This document shows positions 39,701 to 48,670 of a DNA stretch of 64,000 nt, one piece after another. The notes under the pieces were generated by a model, which did no database searches, had not been told where the DNA came from, and saw only the letters and a list, made by a program, of their open reading frames with translations. Origin of the DNA: a bacterium (GTDB taxonomy: Bacteria > Cyanobacteriota > Vampirovibrionia > Gastranaerophilales > Gastranaerophilaceae); contig JAAVBM010000016.1 in the NCBI GenBank assembly GCA_014803505.1, positions 1-64,000 on the forward strand, in the 5' to 3' direction. A program made the translations under genes and the position numbers. Position 1 is the stretch's first letter; every line of letters starts with the position of its first letter.

Positions 39701-40711
39701 CTAGCAGATGCCTTCGCGAAGTCTAACTACTGCAGCACCCCAAGTCATACCTGCTCCAAATCCGCAAAGTATCGCTGTTGAACCAAGTTTAATTTTACCT
39801 TGTTCTACACCTTCAACCAAAGCAATTGGAATAGATGCAGCTGAAGTGTTTCCGTAATATTTAATATTTGAAATAACTTTTTCATCAGAATATTCAAGTC
39901 TTTGTTGCAAAGCTTCAATAATTCTTTGGTTTGCTTGGTGCGGAATCAAGTAATCAATATCAGCAGCAGTCATTCCTGCTTCATCAATACATTTATCAAC
40001 ATATTGTGGCAATGTAGTTACAACAAATTTATAAACATCACGTCCTGCCATATGAATTTTTGCATCATGTTCATCACAAGGATCAACAAGCGGACAATTT
40101 TTGCCAGGGGTATTTAAATAAATATATTGACCAATAGAACCGTCAGCTCTTACGTCAAGCGATAAAATATCATCAACGCCATCTTCAGCTTCAGTAACAA
40201 CCATTGCACCTGCACCATCTCCGAATAAAATAGATGTTCCTCTATCTTCCCAATCTACAAGACGAGAATTGTTATCTGATGCTATTAACAAAATATTTTT
40301 GTATAAACCTGAGCCAATTAAACCTCTTGCAACTTGAAGCGCATAAATTAAACCTGTACAAGCAGCTGTCAAATCAAAAGACGGAACAAAATCAGAAATA
40401 CCTAGTCTTGCTTGAATATTACAAGCCAACGCAGGATATAATTGAGGTGGAGCAGAAGATGCCGCTATTACACAATCAATTTCTTCCGGTTTAAAACCAG
40501 ATTTTTCGATAGCCTTCTTAGCTGCTTCTTCACCTAAATCAACAGCATTTTCATTACCTGAAACCACTCTTCTTTCTTTGATACCAGTTCTTGTATAAAT
40601 CCATTCATCAGATGTTTCATATAATTTTGTTAAATCATCATTAGTAACAATGGTTTTTGGTACACTATATCCAACACCTGCAATTCTAAGCGGTTTCAAA
40701 TTTTTTGACAT
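39701..40711 (-). CDS. fabH: beta-ketoacyl-ACP synthase III
   Basis: DEWIYTRTGIKERR, DLTAACTGLIYALQVA, PHQANQRIIEA, YYGNTSAASIPIAL. Confidence 0.97.
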   Translation of the reverse strand: MSKNLKPLRIAGVGYSVPKTIVTNDDLTKLYETSDEWIYTRTGIKERRVVSGNENAVDLGEEAAKKAIEKSGFKPEEIDCVIAASSAPPQLYPALACNIQARLGISDFVPSFDLTAACTGLIYALQVARGLIGSGLYKNILLIASDNNSRLVDWEDRGTSILFGDGAGAMVVTEAEDGVDDILSLDVRADGSIGQYIYLNTPGKNCPLVDPCDEHDAKIHMAGRDVYKFVVTTLPQYVDKCIDEAGMTAADIDYLIPHQANQRIIEALQQRLEYSDEKVISNIKYYGNTSAASIPIALVEGVEQGKIKLGSTAILCGFGAGMTWGAAVVRLREGIC

Positions 40712-40720
40712 AATTATTTC

Positions 40721-41785
40721 CTATCTATTTATATTTTCTGCAATTTTAGAGTTAATATCTTTATTAAGTACTCTTACTGCGGCTCTAACAGCATTTTTCA
40801 TAGCGTATGATGAACTGCGCCCGTGAGCAATAACTGAAATACCTTTAACACCTAATAAAAGCATGCCTCCAAAGACTTCCCAGTTAATACGTTTAAGTAT
40901 TCTACGTAAGAAAGGCTTTGCTAATAAACCTATTATACATCCGATAAAATCAGATTTAAATTCTGCTGAAATCATTTTCAAAAGCATAGAAGCAGTACCT
41001 TCTGTAACTTTTAAAGCAACATTGCCTGCAAAACCGTCACAAACAACAACATCGCATTTGTTTATAAAAAGTTCTTTTCCTTCGATATTTCCAACAAAAT
41101 CAATATAACCTTTTTCGTGCATATCTTTTAGTAACGGATAAGTTTCTTTAACAAGAGTATTACCTTTACCTTCTTCTTCTCCGATACTCAAGATACCTAC
41201 TTTAGGATTTTTAATACCAACAACATGTTCAGAATATGCAACACCCATTTCTGCAAATTGAGCAAGCATTTCAGCGGTACAATCACTATTTGCACCACCA
41301 TCAATAAGTACAACAGGATCTTTCAAAGTTGGAAGAGTAACAGCAATCGCAGGTCTTTGCACACCATGAATTCTACCTAAACCAAACAAACTTGCCGCCA
41401 TCGCAGCTCCTGTTGAACCGGCAGAAACAACAGCTTCACATCTGCCTTCTGCAACAGCTCTAACTGATGCGACAATTGATGAATCTTTTTTCTTACGAAT
41501 AGATTGACCAACAGCCTCACCCATACCAATAACTTCGGAAGCATGAGTAATCGTATAATCAATTTTATCAACATCAATTTTAATTTTTCGTTTATGGCCT
41601 TTTGTTCCACAATCAGAATAAATACAACCTGCAGTTCTAATTCTTTCGATTTCTGCATTGATTGCATCTTGTTGACCAACAAGTTCTAAACCTACGCCAT
41701 ATTCCTGAGCAGCCCACAAAGCACCTTCCATTATTGCTCTAGGTGCATAATCACCGCCCATTACGTCTATTGCTATTCTTGACAT
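40721..41785 (-). CDS. plsX: phosphate acyltransferase PlsX
   Basis: RIAIDVMGGDYAPRAIMEGA, VSAGSTGAAMAAS, VCDGFAGNVALK; start refined to 41785. Confidence 0.96.
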   Translation of the reverse strand: MSRIAIDVMGGDYAPRAIMEGALWAAQEYGVGLELVGQQDAINAEIERIRTAGCIYSDCGTKGHKRKIKIDVDKIDYTITHASEVIGMGEAVGQSIRKKKDSSIVASVRAVAEGRCEAVVSAGSTGAAMAASLFGLGRIHGVQRPAIAVTLPTLKDPVVLIDGGANSDCTAEMLAQFAEMGVAYSEHVVGIKNPKVGILSIGEEEGKGNTLVKETYPLLKDMHEKGYIDFVGNIEGKELFINKCDVVVCDGFAGNVALKVTEGTASMLLKMISAEFKSDFIGCIIGLLAKPFLRRILKRINWEVFGGMLLLGVKGISVIAHGRSSSYAMKNAVRAAVRVLNKDINSKIAENINR

Positions 41786-41820
41786 ACTTTTTTCTCTCTC
41801 CAAGTCATATGTTTTGAAAC

Positions 41821-41854
41821 TATGAGAAGTGGCAAATAAATTGTCACTTCTCAT
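41821..41854 (-). terminator. long hairpin between rpmF and plsX (attenuator/processing candidate)
   Basis: TATGAGAAGTGGCAA-ATAA-ATTGTCACTTCTCATA, about 14/15-bp stem followed on the minus strand by a weak T run. Confidence 0.5.
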
Positions 41855-41866
41855 AATGTTTTAAAG

Positions 41867-42163
41867 TTATTCTTCTGTTTTTTCTTCAACAGATTCTTCA
41901 GCTTTTACTTCTTCAACTTTTTCTTCTGCTTTAGGAGCAGCTTTTTTAGTTGATTTTTTAGCTGGTTTTACAGGTTCTGCAACAGCTTTATCAGCTAATC
42001 TTACAGGTTGTCCTTTGTAAGTTCCGCATGCTGTACATACTGTATGTGTTAAAACTGTTTCGCCACAATTAGGGCATTTAGTTGTTTCAGGCTTTGTAGC
42101 TTTCCAATTAGCTCTTCTGCTACCTTGAGCAGAATGTCCTGTTCTTTTCTTAGGTACTGCCAT
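41867..42163 (-). CDS. rpmF: 50S ribosomal protein L32 with Lys/Ala/Glu-rich C-terminal extension
   Basis: MAVPKKRTGHSAQGSRRANWKA, CPNCGE...HTVCTACGTYKG; extra about 38-aa low-complexity tail. Confidence 0.95.
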   Translation of the reverse strand: MAVPKKRTGHSAQGSRRANWKATKPETTKCPNCGETVLTHTVCTACGTYKGQPVRLADKAVAEPVKPAKKSTKKAAPKAEEKVEEVKAEESVEEKTEE

Positions 42164-42195
42164 TTTGTCTTTTCCTTTTTTATTTTCTGTACTTA

Positions 42196-42699
42196 CTAAC
42201 TATTTTTTAGGTCAATCTGAATGTTGTTAAAGACATCCAACCTCGGGTCGGGCATATTTTCTTCTGAAAGAAAGTCCTTCCCTTTACAATTAATACCACA
42301 AACTTTTTTATTTGGAAAACTTAATATTACAGATTGATACAATAAGTCATAAATATCGATTTCTTTCTGCCCTTCAAGATCGGTAACAAATTGACCTTCT
42401 TGTATTTCGAACTCAAGCCCTGACTCGTTGTAATCGCCAAATAATGAGCATTTTGAATAAAGTTCATCAATGTCAAAATCTAATTTATGTTCAAATTTTT
42501 CCAAACATAAATCACATTCTAAATTTACAGTTCCTGAAACATGACCTGTAATTTGTACAAAATCACCCAACGATCTTGCTGTTAAATCCGCATGAATAGG
42601 ACCGACACAATCTATACCATCGATTTCTTCATTAAAAGTACAATAAAGTGTTTTGTTTTCGGCATTTTCTAAATCTTCTAAAAGTAATATTCGTTCCAT
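42196..42699 (-). CDS. YceD/DUF177-family protein
   Basis: VNLECDLCLEKFEHKLDFDIDELY with C..C spacing and position before rpmF. Confidence 0.85.
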   Translation of the reverse strand: MERILLLEDLENAENKTLYCTFNEEIDGIDCVGPIHADLTARSLGDFVQITGHVSGTVNLECDLCLEKFEHKLDFDIDELYSKCSLFGDYNESGLEFEIQEGQFVTDLEGQKEIDIYDLLYQSVILSFPNKKVCGINCKGKDFLSEENMPDPRLDVFNNIQIDLKNS

Positions 42700-42713
42700 A
42701 ATTTAATTAAAAC

Positions 42714-42977
42714 CTAGATAAATTGTTCTTCTTGAATTGCAAGTGCTGCAATTTGGTTAGAAATGAAGCAAACTTTTTTCAATGGACCTTCTGTTTCTTT
42801 TTCAATTAAAACAGGTTGATTTGATTGCATTTTCTCAACTAATTCCTGATAAAGTGCTTGAGCTTCTTTCACATACAAAACCAAAGGTGCTGTTGAACCT
42901 TTAATAAATACTAGAACAGCATAACGTTTTTTTATATTTTGAGCATTCATACCTTGAGGATTAAATTGTTGAGCCAT
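42714..42977 (-). CDS. hypothetical protein (about 87 aa)
   Basis: Start refined to MAQQFNPQGMNAQ with GGAGAA RBS. Confidence 0.6.
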   Translation of the reverse strand: MAQQFNPQGMNAQNIKKRYAVLVFIKGSTAPLVLYVKEAQALYQELVEKMQSNQPVLIEKETEGPLKKVCFISNQIAALAIQEEQFI

Positions 42978-43105
42978 AGTTTTCTCCTTTTCTTTCAGAA
43001 GTATTTTACTAAAAAATACTCTCAAAAGCAATATTTTAGCAAATACAACAATATAACTTGACTTGAAGGATAAGTGTTTGTAGAATAGAGTAACGGGATA
43101 TATTT

Positions 43106-43744
43106 ATGTGGAACAAATTAAAAGAACAATTTAATCTGTTAAAATTAGAAAAGAAGAAGCTTTGTCTTATAACAAATTCAGATAAATTTGTATCAAAGGA
43201 TGAATTTTTAGATGCTGTTGCATCTGCACTGCAAGGCGGTGTTGATATGATTATGTTCCGAGAAACGGTTATTCCAGACAGTGTTATAGTTGAGCTTGGG
43301 CATAAAATTCGAACCCTTTGTGATGAATATGGTGCAACATTCATAGTTAATAACAGAGCAGATATAGCATCAATTGTTGAAGCTGACGGAGTTCATCTGG
43401 GTCAGGATGATATTTGTGCTGAAGATGCAAAACTTGTTTTAGGCGAAAATGCTATTATTGGAATTACAGCTCATAATCCTAAAGAAATTGTTAATGCGAT
43501 TAACCAAGGAGCAGATTACATTACATTTGAAGCTTTTCCGGAAAAAGGAGAAACCGTCGAGGATTATATTGAATGGGTGAATAACAATGTTGAAATTCCT
43601 GTATTTATTGCAGGAGAAATAAATATGAATAATATTCCTCAACATATAAGCATGGGAACAAAAAAAATCGCATTAACAGAAGCTATTATGTATTCTCAAA
43701 GCCCTGAACTAACTGCACGACAATTTCTTACATATTTGCCATAA
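43106..43744 (+). CDS. ThiE/TenI-like thiamine-phosphate-synthase-family protein
   Basis: LCLITNSD, LQGGVDMIMFRET, FIVNNRADIASIVEADGVHLGQDD, ALTEAIM. Confidence 0.8.
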   Translation: MWNKLKEQFNLLKLEKKKLCLITNSDKFVSKDEFLDAVASALQGGVDMIMFRETVIPDSVIVELGHKIRTLCDEYGATFIVNNRADIASIVEADGVHLGQDDICAEDAKLVLGENAIIGITAHNPKEIVNAINQGADYITFEAFPEKGETVEDYIEWVNNNVEIPVFIAGEINMNNIPQHISMGTKKIALTEAIMYSQSPELTARQFLTYLP

Positions 43745-43853
43745 TTTCTTTTCTGCAAATTATGTGATAAAGTTAATAATAAGAATATTCTATTGTCATT
43801 AGGTGTTGATATAGTATAATGATTTTATAGAGAGTATGAAAGAAGGAGTTAAA

Positions 43854-45221
43854 ATGTTTGGAGTAATATTAGCAGGCGGCTCAGGAAGCAGACTATGGCC
43901 ATTATCAAGAGAACTATACCCTAAACAATTGTTAAATTTATGTGCTGAAAAAAGCTTACTCCAATCTACTTTTGAACGTTTAAATAAATTTATTCCTTCT
44001 GAAAACATTATTAGCGTTACCAATACAAAACATAACGCAAATATTAGAATGCAACTTGGCGAATTAAGTGAAAATTCAATTATTATATCTGAACCTATTT
44101 CAAAAAATACAGCACCGGCAATCGCATTAAGTGTAAAATATATTATTGAAAATTTTAATAAAGATGAAATTATTTTAGTTGTTCCTTCAGATCTTTTTAT
44201 TGAAGATAATGAAAAATTTATTCAAACAATAAAAGAAGCGGAAGAATTTGCTAATAAAGGATTTATAGTAACTTTCGGCGTAAAACCAACTTATGCGGAA
44301 ACAGGTTTTGGATATATTTGTTTTGAAAACAATAAAGTTAAAGCTTTCACAGAAAAACCTGACACCAAAACAGCAGAAGCTTATTTGCAAAACGGATATT
44401 TTTGGAACAGCGGAATATTTATGTTCAAAGCTTCAACTATTATGGCAGAATTTGAGCATCATTGCCCTGAAATCGCTTCTATCTTAAAAAATATAAATTG
44501 TTCTGATAAATCAATTTCATTTAACGAATTCGATAAAATGCCAAATATTTCACTTGATTATGCGGTTTTAGAAAAAAGTAATAACATTATGATGGTAGAA
44601 CTAAAATCTGATTGGAAAGATTTAGGTTCTTGGAAGTCTATTTATGAAGTAAGTCCAAAAGATAATAATAACAATGTATTTATCGGGCATGTTTTAGATA
44701 AAGAATCAAAAAATTCTTTCGTTTATTCTTCATCAAAACTTGTTGCTACAATCGGACTTGAAGATACTGTTATTGTAGAAACAGAGGATGCAATTCTTGC
44801 TTGCAAAAAAGACAAAACCCAAGATGTTAAACAAATCTATGAAACACTTAAAGAACAACATGACGGAACACAAAAAGTTCATAAAACAGTATATCGTCCT
44901 TGGGGATTTTATACAGTTATTGCAGAAGGTAAAGGTTTCCAAACAAAAATTATTCACGTTAATGTTGGTCAAAAACTTTCTGTTCAATCACATAACCATA
45001 GAAGTGAACATTGGGTTGTTCTATCCGGCATGGCTAAAGTCGTTTTAGAAGGTAAAGATCATATTCTTTCCCCTGGACATAGCATTGATATCGGAGTAAA
45101 AGCTATTCACTCGTTGCAAAATCCTTTTGAAGAAGATTTAGAAATTATTGAAATTCAAAAAGGTGATATTCTTTCTGAAGACGATATTATTCGCTACGAA
45201 GATATGTATGGCAGAGCCTAA
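43854..45221 (+). CDS. manC: mannose-1-phosphate guanylyltransferase/mannose-6-phosphate isomerase
   Basis: GVILAGGSGSRLWPLSRELYPKQLL; C-terminal cupin VYRPWGFYTVIAEGKGFQTKIIHVNVGQKLSVQSHNHRSEHWVVLSG. Confidence 0.95.
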   Translation: MFGVILAGGSGSRLWPLSRELYPKQLLNLCAEKSLLQSTFERLNKFIPSENIISVTNTKHNANIRMQLGELSENSIIISEPISKNTAPAIALSVKYIIENFNKDEIILVVPSDLFIEDNEKFIQTIKEAEEFANKGFIVTFGVKPTYAETGFGYICFENNKVKAFTEKPDTKTAEAYLQNGYFWNSGIFMFKASTIMAEFEHHCPEIASILKNINCSDKSISFNEFDKMPNISLDYAVLEKSNNIMMVELKSDWKDLGSWKSIYEVSPKDNNNNVFIGHVLDKESKNSFVYSSSKLVATIGLEDTVIVETEDAILACKKDKTQDVKQIYETLKEQHDGTQKVHKTVYRPWGFYTVIAEGKGFQTKIIHVNVGQKLSVQSHNHRSEHWVVLSGMAKVVLEGKDHILSPGHSIDIGVKAIHSLQNPFEEDLEIIEIQKGDILSEDDIIRYEDMYGRA

Positions 45222-45222
45222 G

Positions 45223-45453
45223 TTAAGACCAAGTAATTTTATATTCTAGAGCTGTTGCGATTTTTATTACATCTATATATTTTATTGAACCTCTGGACAA
45301 TTTATTATTAATGCTTTGTGCAGAAACTGATTTGCCATATTTTTTTGTCAAAATTTTAGCCAAAGATTCATAAGTATACCCTCGCATCCTTATATAACCT
45401 TTGATTTCGTTACGCATAGTCTCTATTAATTTATCTTCAGAAATTTGAGCCAT
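45223..45453 (-). CDS. small HTH-like protein (DUF6471-like)
   Basis: LIETMRNEIKGYIRMRGYTYESLAKILTKKYGKSVSAQSINNKLSRGSIKYIDVIKIATAL. Confidence 0.7.
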   Translation of the reverse strand: MAQISEDKLIETMRNEIKGYIRMRGYTYESLAKILTKKYGKSVSAQSINNKLSRGSIKYIDVIKIATALEYKITWS

Positions 45454-45517
45454 AATAAAATTTTATACAGTTTCATATATTATGTAAACGAAAACGAAAG
45501 ACTTTTTACCTAATCAC

Positions 45518-45560
45518 TTGACTTATATACATAAACGTATATAATATATACATAAGTCAA
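45518..45560 (+). promoter_or_regulatory. sigma70-type promoter TTGACT-N16-TATAAT embedded in inverted repeat TTGACTTAT...ATAAGTCAA
   Basis: -35 at 45518-45523, -10 at 45540-45545; 9-bp perfect IR arms at 45518-45526 and 45552-45560. Confidence 0.6.
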
Positions 45561-45650
45561 ATTTTTTGTTAAAATCAGACTTTTAACACACTAAATTTGA
45601 ATCTCTGGAAAGATTTTAACGGGTGATAAAATATTATCCGTTTTTTATTT
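45551..45650 (+). ncRNA. candidate orphan small RNA (about 95-100 nt), three hairpins
   Basis: Hairpins GTTAAAA/TTTTAAC, AATCT/AGATT and 11-bp AACGGGTGATA/TATTATCCGTT followed by T-rich tail; no ORF; flanked by a convergent gene. Confidence 0.45.
45618..45650 (+). terminator. plus-strand intrinsic terminator
   Basis: AACGGGTGATAAAATATTATCCGTTTTTTATTT; fully paired only as + strand RNA (two G-U pairs). Confidence 0.65.
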
Positions 45651-45673
45651 GCAAAAAATTTCAAAATAAACAA

Positions 45674-48028
45674 TTATACGGATAAAAGTTGTTCTAAATC
45701 GTCTTCTAAAAGAGTTTTTTGGAAGGTTTCGTTCTCGATTATCATATCAAAAATTTGTGCATATTTTTCATTATGGAGAATTTTAGATAAATCATCAATT
45801 CCAAGAAACTCAATAACATAAAATGCATTGTTTTTATCTGTAATTTTCAAGAACCCTACTTCTTCATACAATTCAAGAAGTCGTTCAAATACTTTAATTG
45901 ATTTACCTAAAAATGATGCACAACGCACAAGTTCAATCTTACCGCCATTATTATGAGCCGCAAACTTAACCATACCCGTAAATGTTTTTAAAAATTCTGA
46001 TTCATCTAAAAATTTCGGCTCATATTTCATAAAATGAACCTTTGTTGGCTGGGCTTTTTCAAGAATTTTATCCAAAGTTTCTCTATCGGCAGGGTAATCA
46101 AAAAACATTAATATATCACATTTAGGAATATCTAATCTATTAAAGGTTCTTGAGAATATTTCAGTATAATTTTTAACAGTATCTAAAATATACTTACTTT
46201 CTGCAAATATTCTTATTTGAGATTTTGAAGTTTTAATATAATCATTTATATTAGGCAAAATACCTGTTTTTGTACGATTATCATATATTTTATAAGCACT
46301 TTTGACAGGAATTTCTTCTACTAAACTGTCAGAATGAATATCATCGACAACTAATTGAACAGAAGTATTGCCGTTAAATTCATTTATTTGTGGATGAAAA
46401 GCTATATCCAAGCTATCACCGGAACTAAGATTTATATCACCTTTTTGCCATCTTACAGCTGTAAATTCATATGCATCAACACCCAAATTCAAACGCAAAT
46501 GAGAATTATCAGAGCCCATAAGTCGTTTTTGTTTAAGCTTAAGATTGTTCATTGCAAATATCGGACTAGGATTTGAAGCCCCAAAAGGTTCCAGTTTTGA
46601 AATTTCATCTATAAGATTTTGGTTAACATCAGAAGGATTTAACAATAAATCTATTTTTACAAAAGGTTTTAATTCTTTATTTGCAGTATATTCTTTCACC
46701 GTTTCGCAAAGAGCGCGTTTAACTGTTTCAAATGGAGTTTTTTCTCCGGAAAAACTTAATCCTGCCGCAAGTTTATGACCGCCAAAGCCTTCAAAAAGTT
46801 CGGCATTTGCACACAAAACATCATATAATGGTACACCTTCAATACTTCTTGCTGAACATCTGTATTCATTTTTTTCCCTGGAATACGTCATCATAAATAC
46901 AGGCTTATAATACTTTTCAACCAGTTTTGAAGCAACAATACCAATAATTCCTATATGCCAGCCTTCATTACACAAAACAATTGCCGGATTTTTATTTCCT
47001 TCTTTTTTAACCATTTCATCAGCTTGAAGAAAAATTTCCTGACAAAGAGTTTGACGAATTTTATTTAACTCATTCAAAGTAGTAATAGACATTTGAACTT
47101 CTTGCGGATTGTCAGAAATCAAAACTTTCAAAGCTGCATCTACAGTATCAAGTCTACCTGAAGCATTTATTCTCGGGGAAACCCCAAAAGCTATGTTTTC
47201 GGAAGTTACACCCTTTGTAATATCATAACCGGCACTTTCAAGTAGTTTTTTTAAACCTTCATGCCTGCCTTTTGAAATAAGTTCTAAACCTTTAGTTACA
47301 AAACATCTGTTTTCACCAAGAAGCGGAACGATATCAGAAATTGTTCCAACAGCAACAAAAGGTAACAAATCAGATATTAATTCAGCTCTTTCATATTTTA
47401 CCAAAAGAGCCTGAGCAACTTTAAAAGCGACACCACAACCAGCCAAATAAGTTAAGTGTTCAATCTGTTTGGTAGACAAACTTTCATCCAAAGCATTAGG
47501 AGCTTTCGGGTTAATAATAGCATAAGCTTCAGGTAAAACCTCCGGAGCTTCGTGGTGATCAGTAATTATCACATCGATAATCTTAAAACTATTGATAAAT
47601 TTAATTGCATCAACATCAGAAATTCCGCAGTCAACAGAAATAATAACTTTAGGTTTGATAGTTGTCATGAGTTTAATCAAAGCTTTTTTGTCAAAACCAT
47701 GACCTTCACTTTCTCTATCCGGAATATAATATTTAACGTCTGCACCAAGTTCTTTAAATGCTTTATATAAAACAGAAGTTGAAGTTACACCATCAGCGTC
47801 AAAATCTCCATATATAACAATAGTTTCTTTGTTATCAATAGCCTTTGATAAGCGTTCAACAGTTTTTTCCATATCTGAAAAAACATATGGAGAAGTAATA
47901 TCCATTTCCAACGGATTCAAAAAACTATGAATTTCGTCTTCAGTTGTAATACCACGAGAAAACAATAATCTTTTTATCAAAGATTTTTCATTAGTTACAG
48001 TATTATCAAAAATCCATTCTTTTTTCAT
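45674..48028 (-). CDS. recJ: single-stranded-DNA-specific exonuclease RecJ
   Basis: YGDFDADGVTSTSVLYKAF, ISVDCGISD, DVIITDHHEAPE, RINASGRL, GFGGHKLAAGLS. Confidence 0.95.
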   Translation of the reverse strand: MKKEWIFDNTVTNEKSLIKRLLFSRGITTEDEIHSFLNPLEMDITSPYVFSDMEKTVERLSKAIDNKETIVIYGDFDADGVTSTSVLYKAFKELGADVKYYIPDRESEGHGFDKKALIKLMTTIKPKVIISVDCGISDVDAIKFINSFKIIDVIITDHHEAPEVLPEAYAIINPKAPNALDESLSTKQIEHLTYLAGCGVAFKVAQALLVKYERAELISDLLPFVAVGTISDIVPLLGENRCFVTKGLELISKGRHEGLKKLLESAGYDITKGVTSENIAFGVSPRINASGRLDTVDAALKVLISDNPQEVQMSITTLNELNKIRQTLCQEIFLQADEMVKKEGNKNPAIVLCNEGWHIGIIGIVASKLVEKYYKPVFMMTYSREKNEYRCSARSIEGVPLYDVLCANAELFEGFGGHKLAAGLSFSGEKTPFETVKRALCETVKEYTANKELKPFVKIDLLLNPSDVNQNLIDEISKLEPFGASNPSPIFAMNNLKLKQKRLMGSDNSHLRLNLGVDAYEFTAVRWQKGDINLSSGDSLDIAFHPQINEFNGNTSVQLVVDDIHSDSLVEEIPVKSAYKIYDNRTKTGILPNINDYIKTSKSQIRIFAESKYILDTVKNYTEIFSRTFNRLDIPKCDILMFFDYPADRETLDKILEKAQPTKVHFMKYEPKFLDESEFLKTFTGMVKFAAHNNGGKIELVRCASFLGKSIKVFERLLELYEEVGFLKITDKNNAFYVIEFLGIDDLSKILHNEKYAQIFDMIIENETFQKTLLEDDLEQLLSV

Positions 48029-48178
48029 TCAACTCAAGTCCTATAATAAAAATAATAGCACAAAATATAAATATTATAGATGCCCAAAGTGATATTAAAT
48101 TATGTAAATTTCTTTTTAATTTAAAAAAAATACACTAAAATATTGTAGTAATAATGATTACAACTGGAGGAAAACAAT

Positions 48179-48613
48179 ATGAAAAGCTTCACTAAACTTT
48201 TAGCATTAACACTTAGTATGGCAATGATTTCAAGCGGAATTGCAATGGCAGAAACAACATTTACACCTCTAAATTTTGAAGATTCGTCATCTGCAATAAC
48301 AACAACATCATCAACAACCAGCACAGTAAGTACAGATGCAAAAGGTACAGATTTATTAGCACCGGCACAAGTTACCGGCGGAACAAAAATGCAAAACAGT
48401 ATTTTACAAATAGAAAATGCGCAGGTAGAAATCAGAAATAAACTTTTAAATTATAAAAATAACTATGCTGAAATAGATTCACGTTATCAAACAACAAAAG
48501 CAGAAAGAAAAGCTGCAAAAAAACAAATTAAATATGCAGAAAAGAAAATCAAAAATTTAGATAACGCAAAGAAAAAAATCAGAAAAAATTTCCAAAGAAA
48601 CATGAATATTTAG
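48179..48613 (+). CDS. secreted basic coiled-coil hypothetical protein
   Basis: Signal peptide MKSFTKLLALTLSMAMISSGIAMA, Ser/Thr-rich linker, Lys-rich C-terminus. Confidence 0.7.
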   Translation: MKSFTKLLALTLSMAMISSGIAMAETTFTPLNFEDSSSAITTTSSTTSTVSTDAKGTDLLAPAQVTGGTKMQNSILQIENAQVEIRNKLLNYKNNYAEIDSRYQTTKAERKAAKKQIKYAEKKIKNLDNAKKKIRKNFQRNMNI

Positions 48614-48640
48614 TAAAAATACTTTATTTAAAGAAAGGGA

Positions 48641-48670
48641 GACTACCAAAATACTTGGTAGTCTTTTCTT
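48641..48670 (+). terminator. intrinsic terminator
   Basis: GACTACCAAAATACTTGGTAGTCTTTTCTT. Confidence 0.85.

Noticed and set aside
39548-39781. 77-aa plus-strand ORF over REP repeats and the fabH 3' end
   Set aside because: Reads through REP palindromes and antisense fabH; no domain or RBS.
45223-45650. toxin-antitoxin system (HTH protein plus RNA)
   Set aside because: No toxin-like ORF is adjacent, and the RNA lacks the tandem repeats of type III antitoxins; kept only as a regulator plus sRNA hypothesis.
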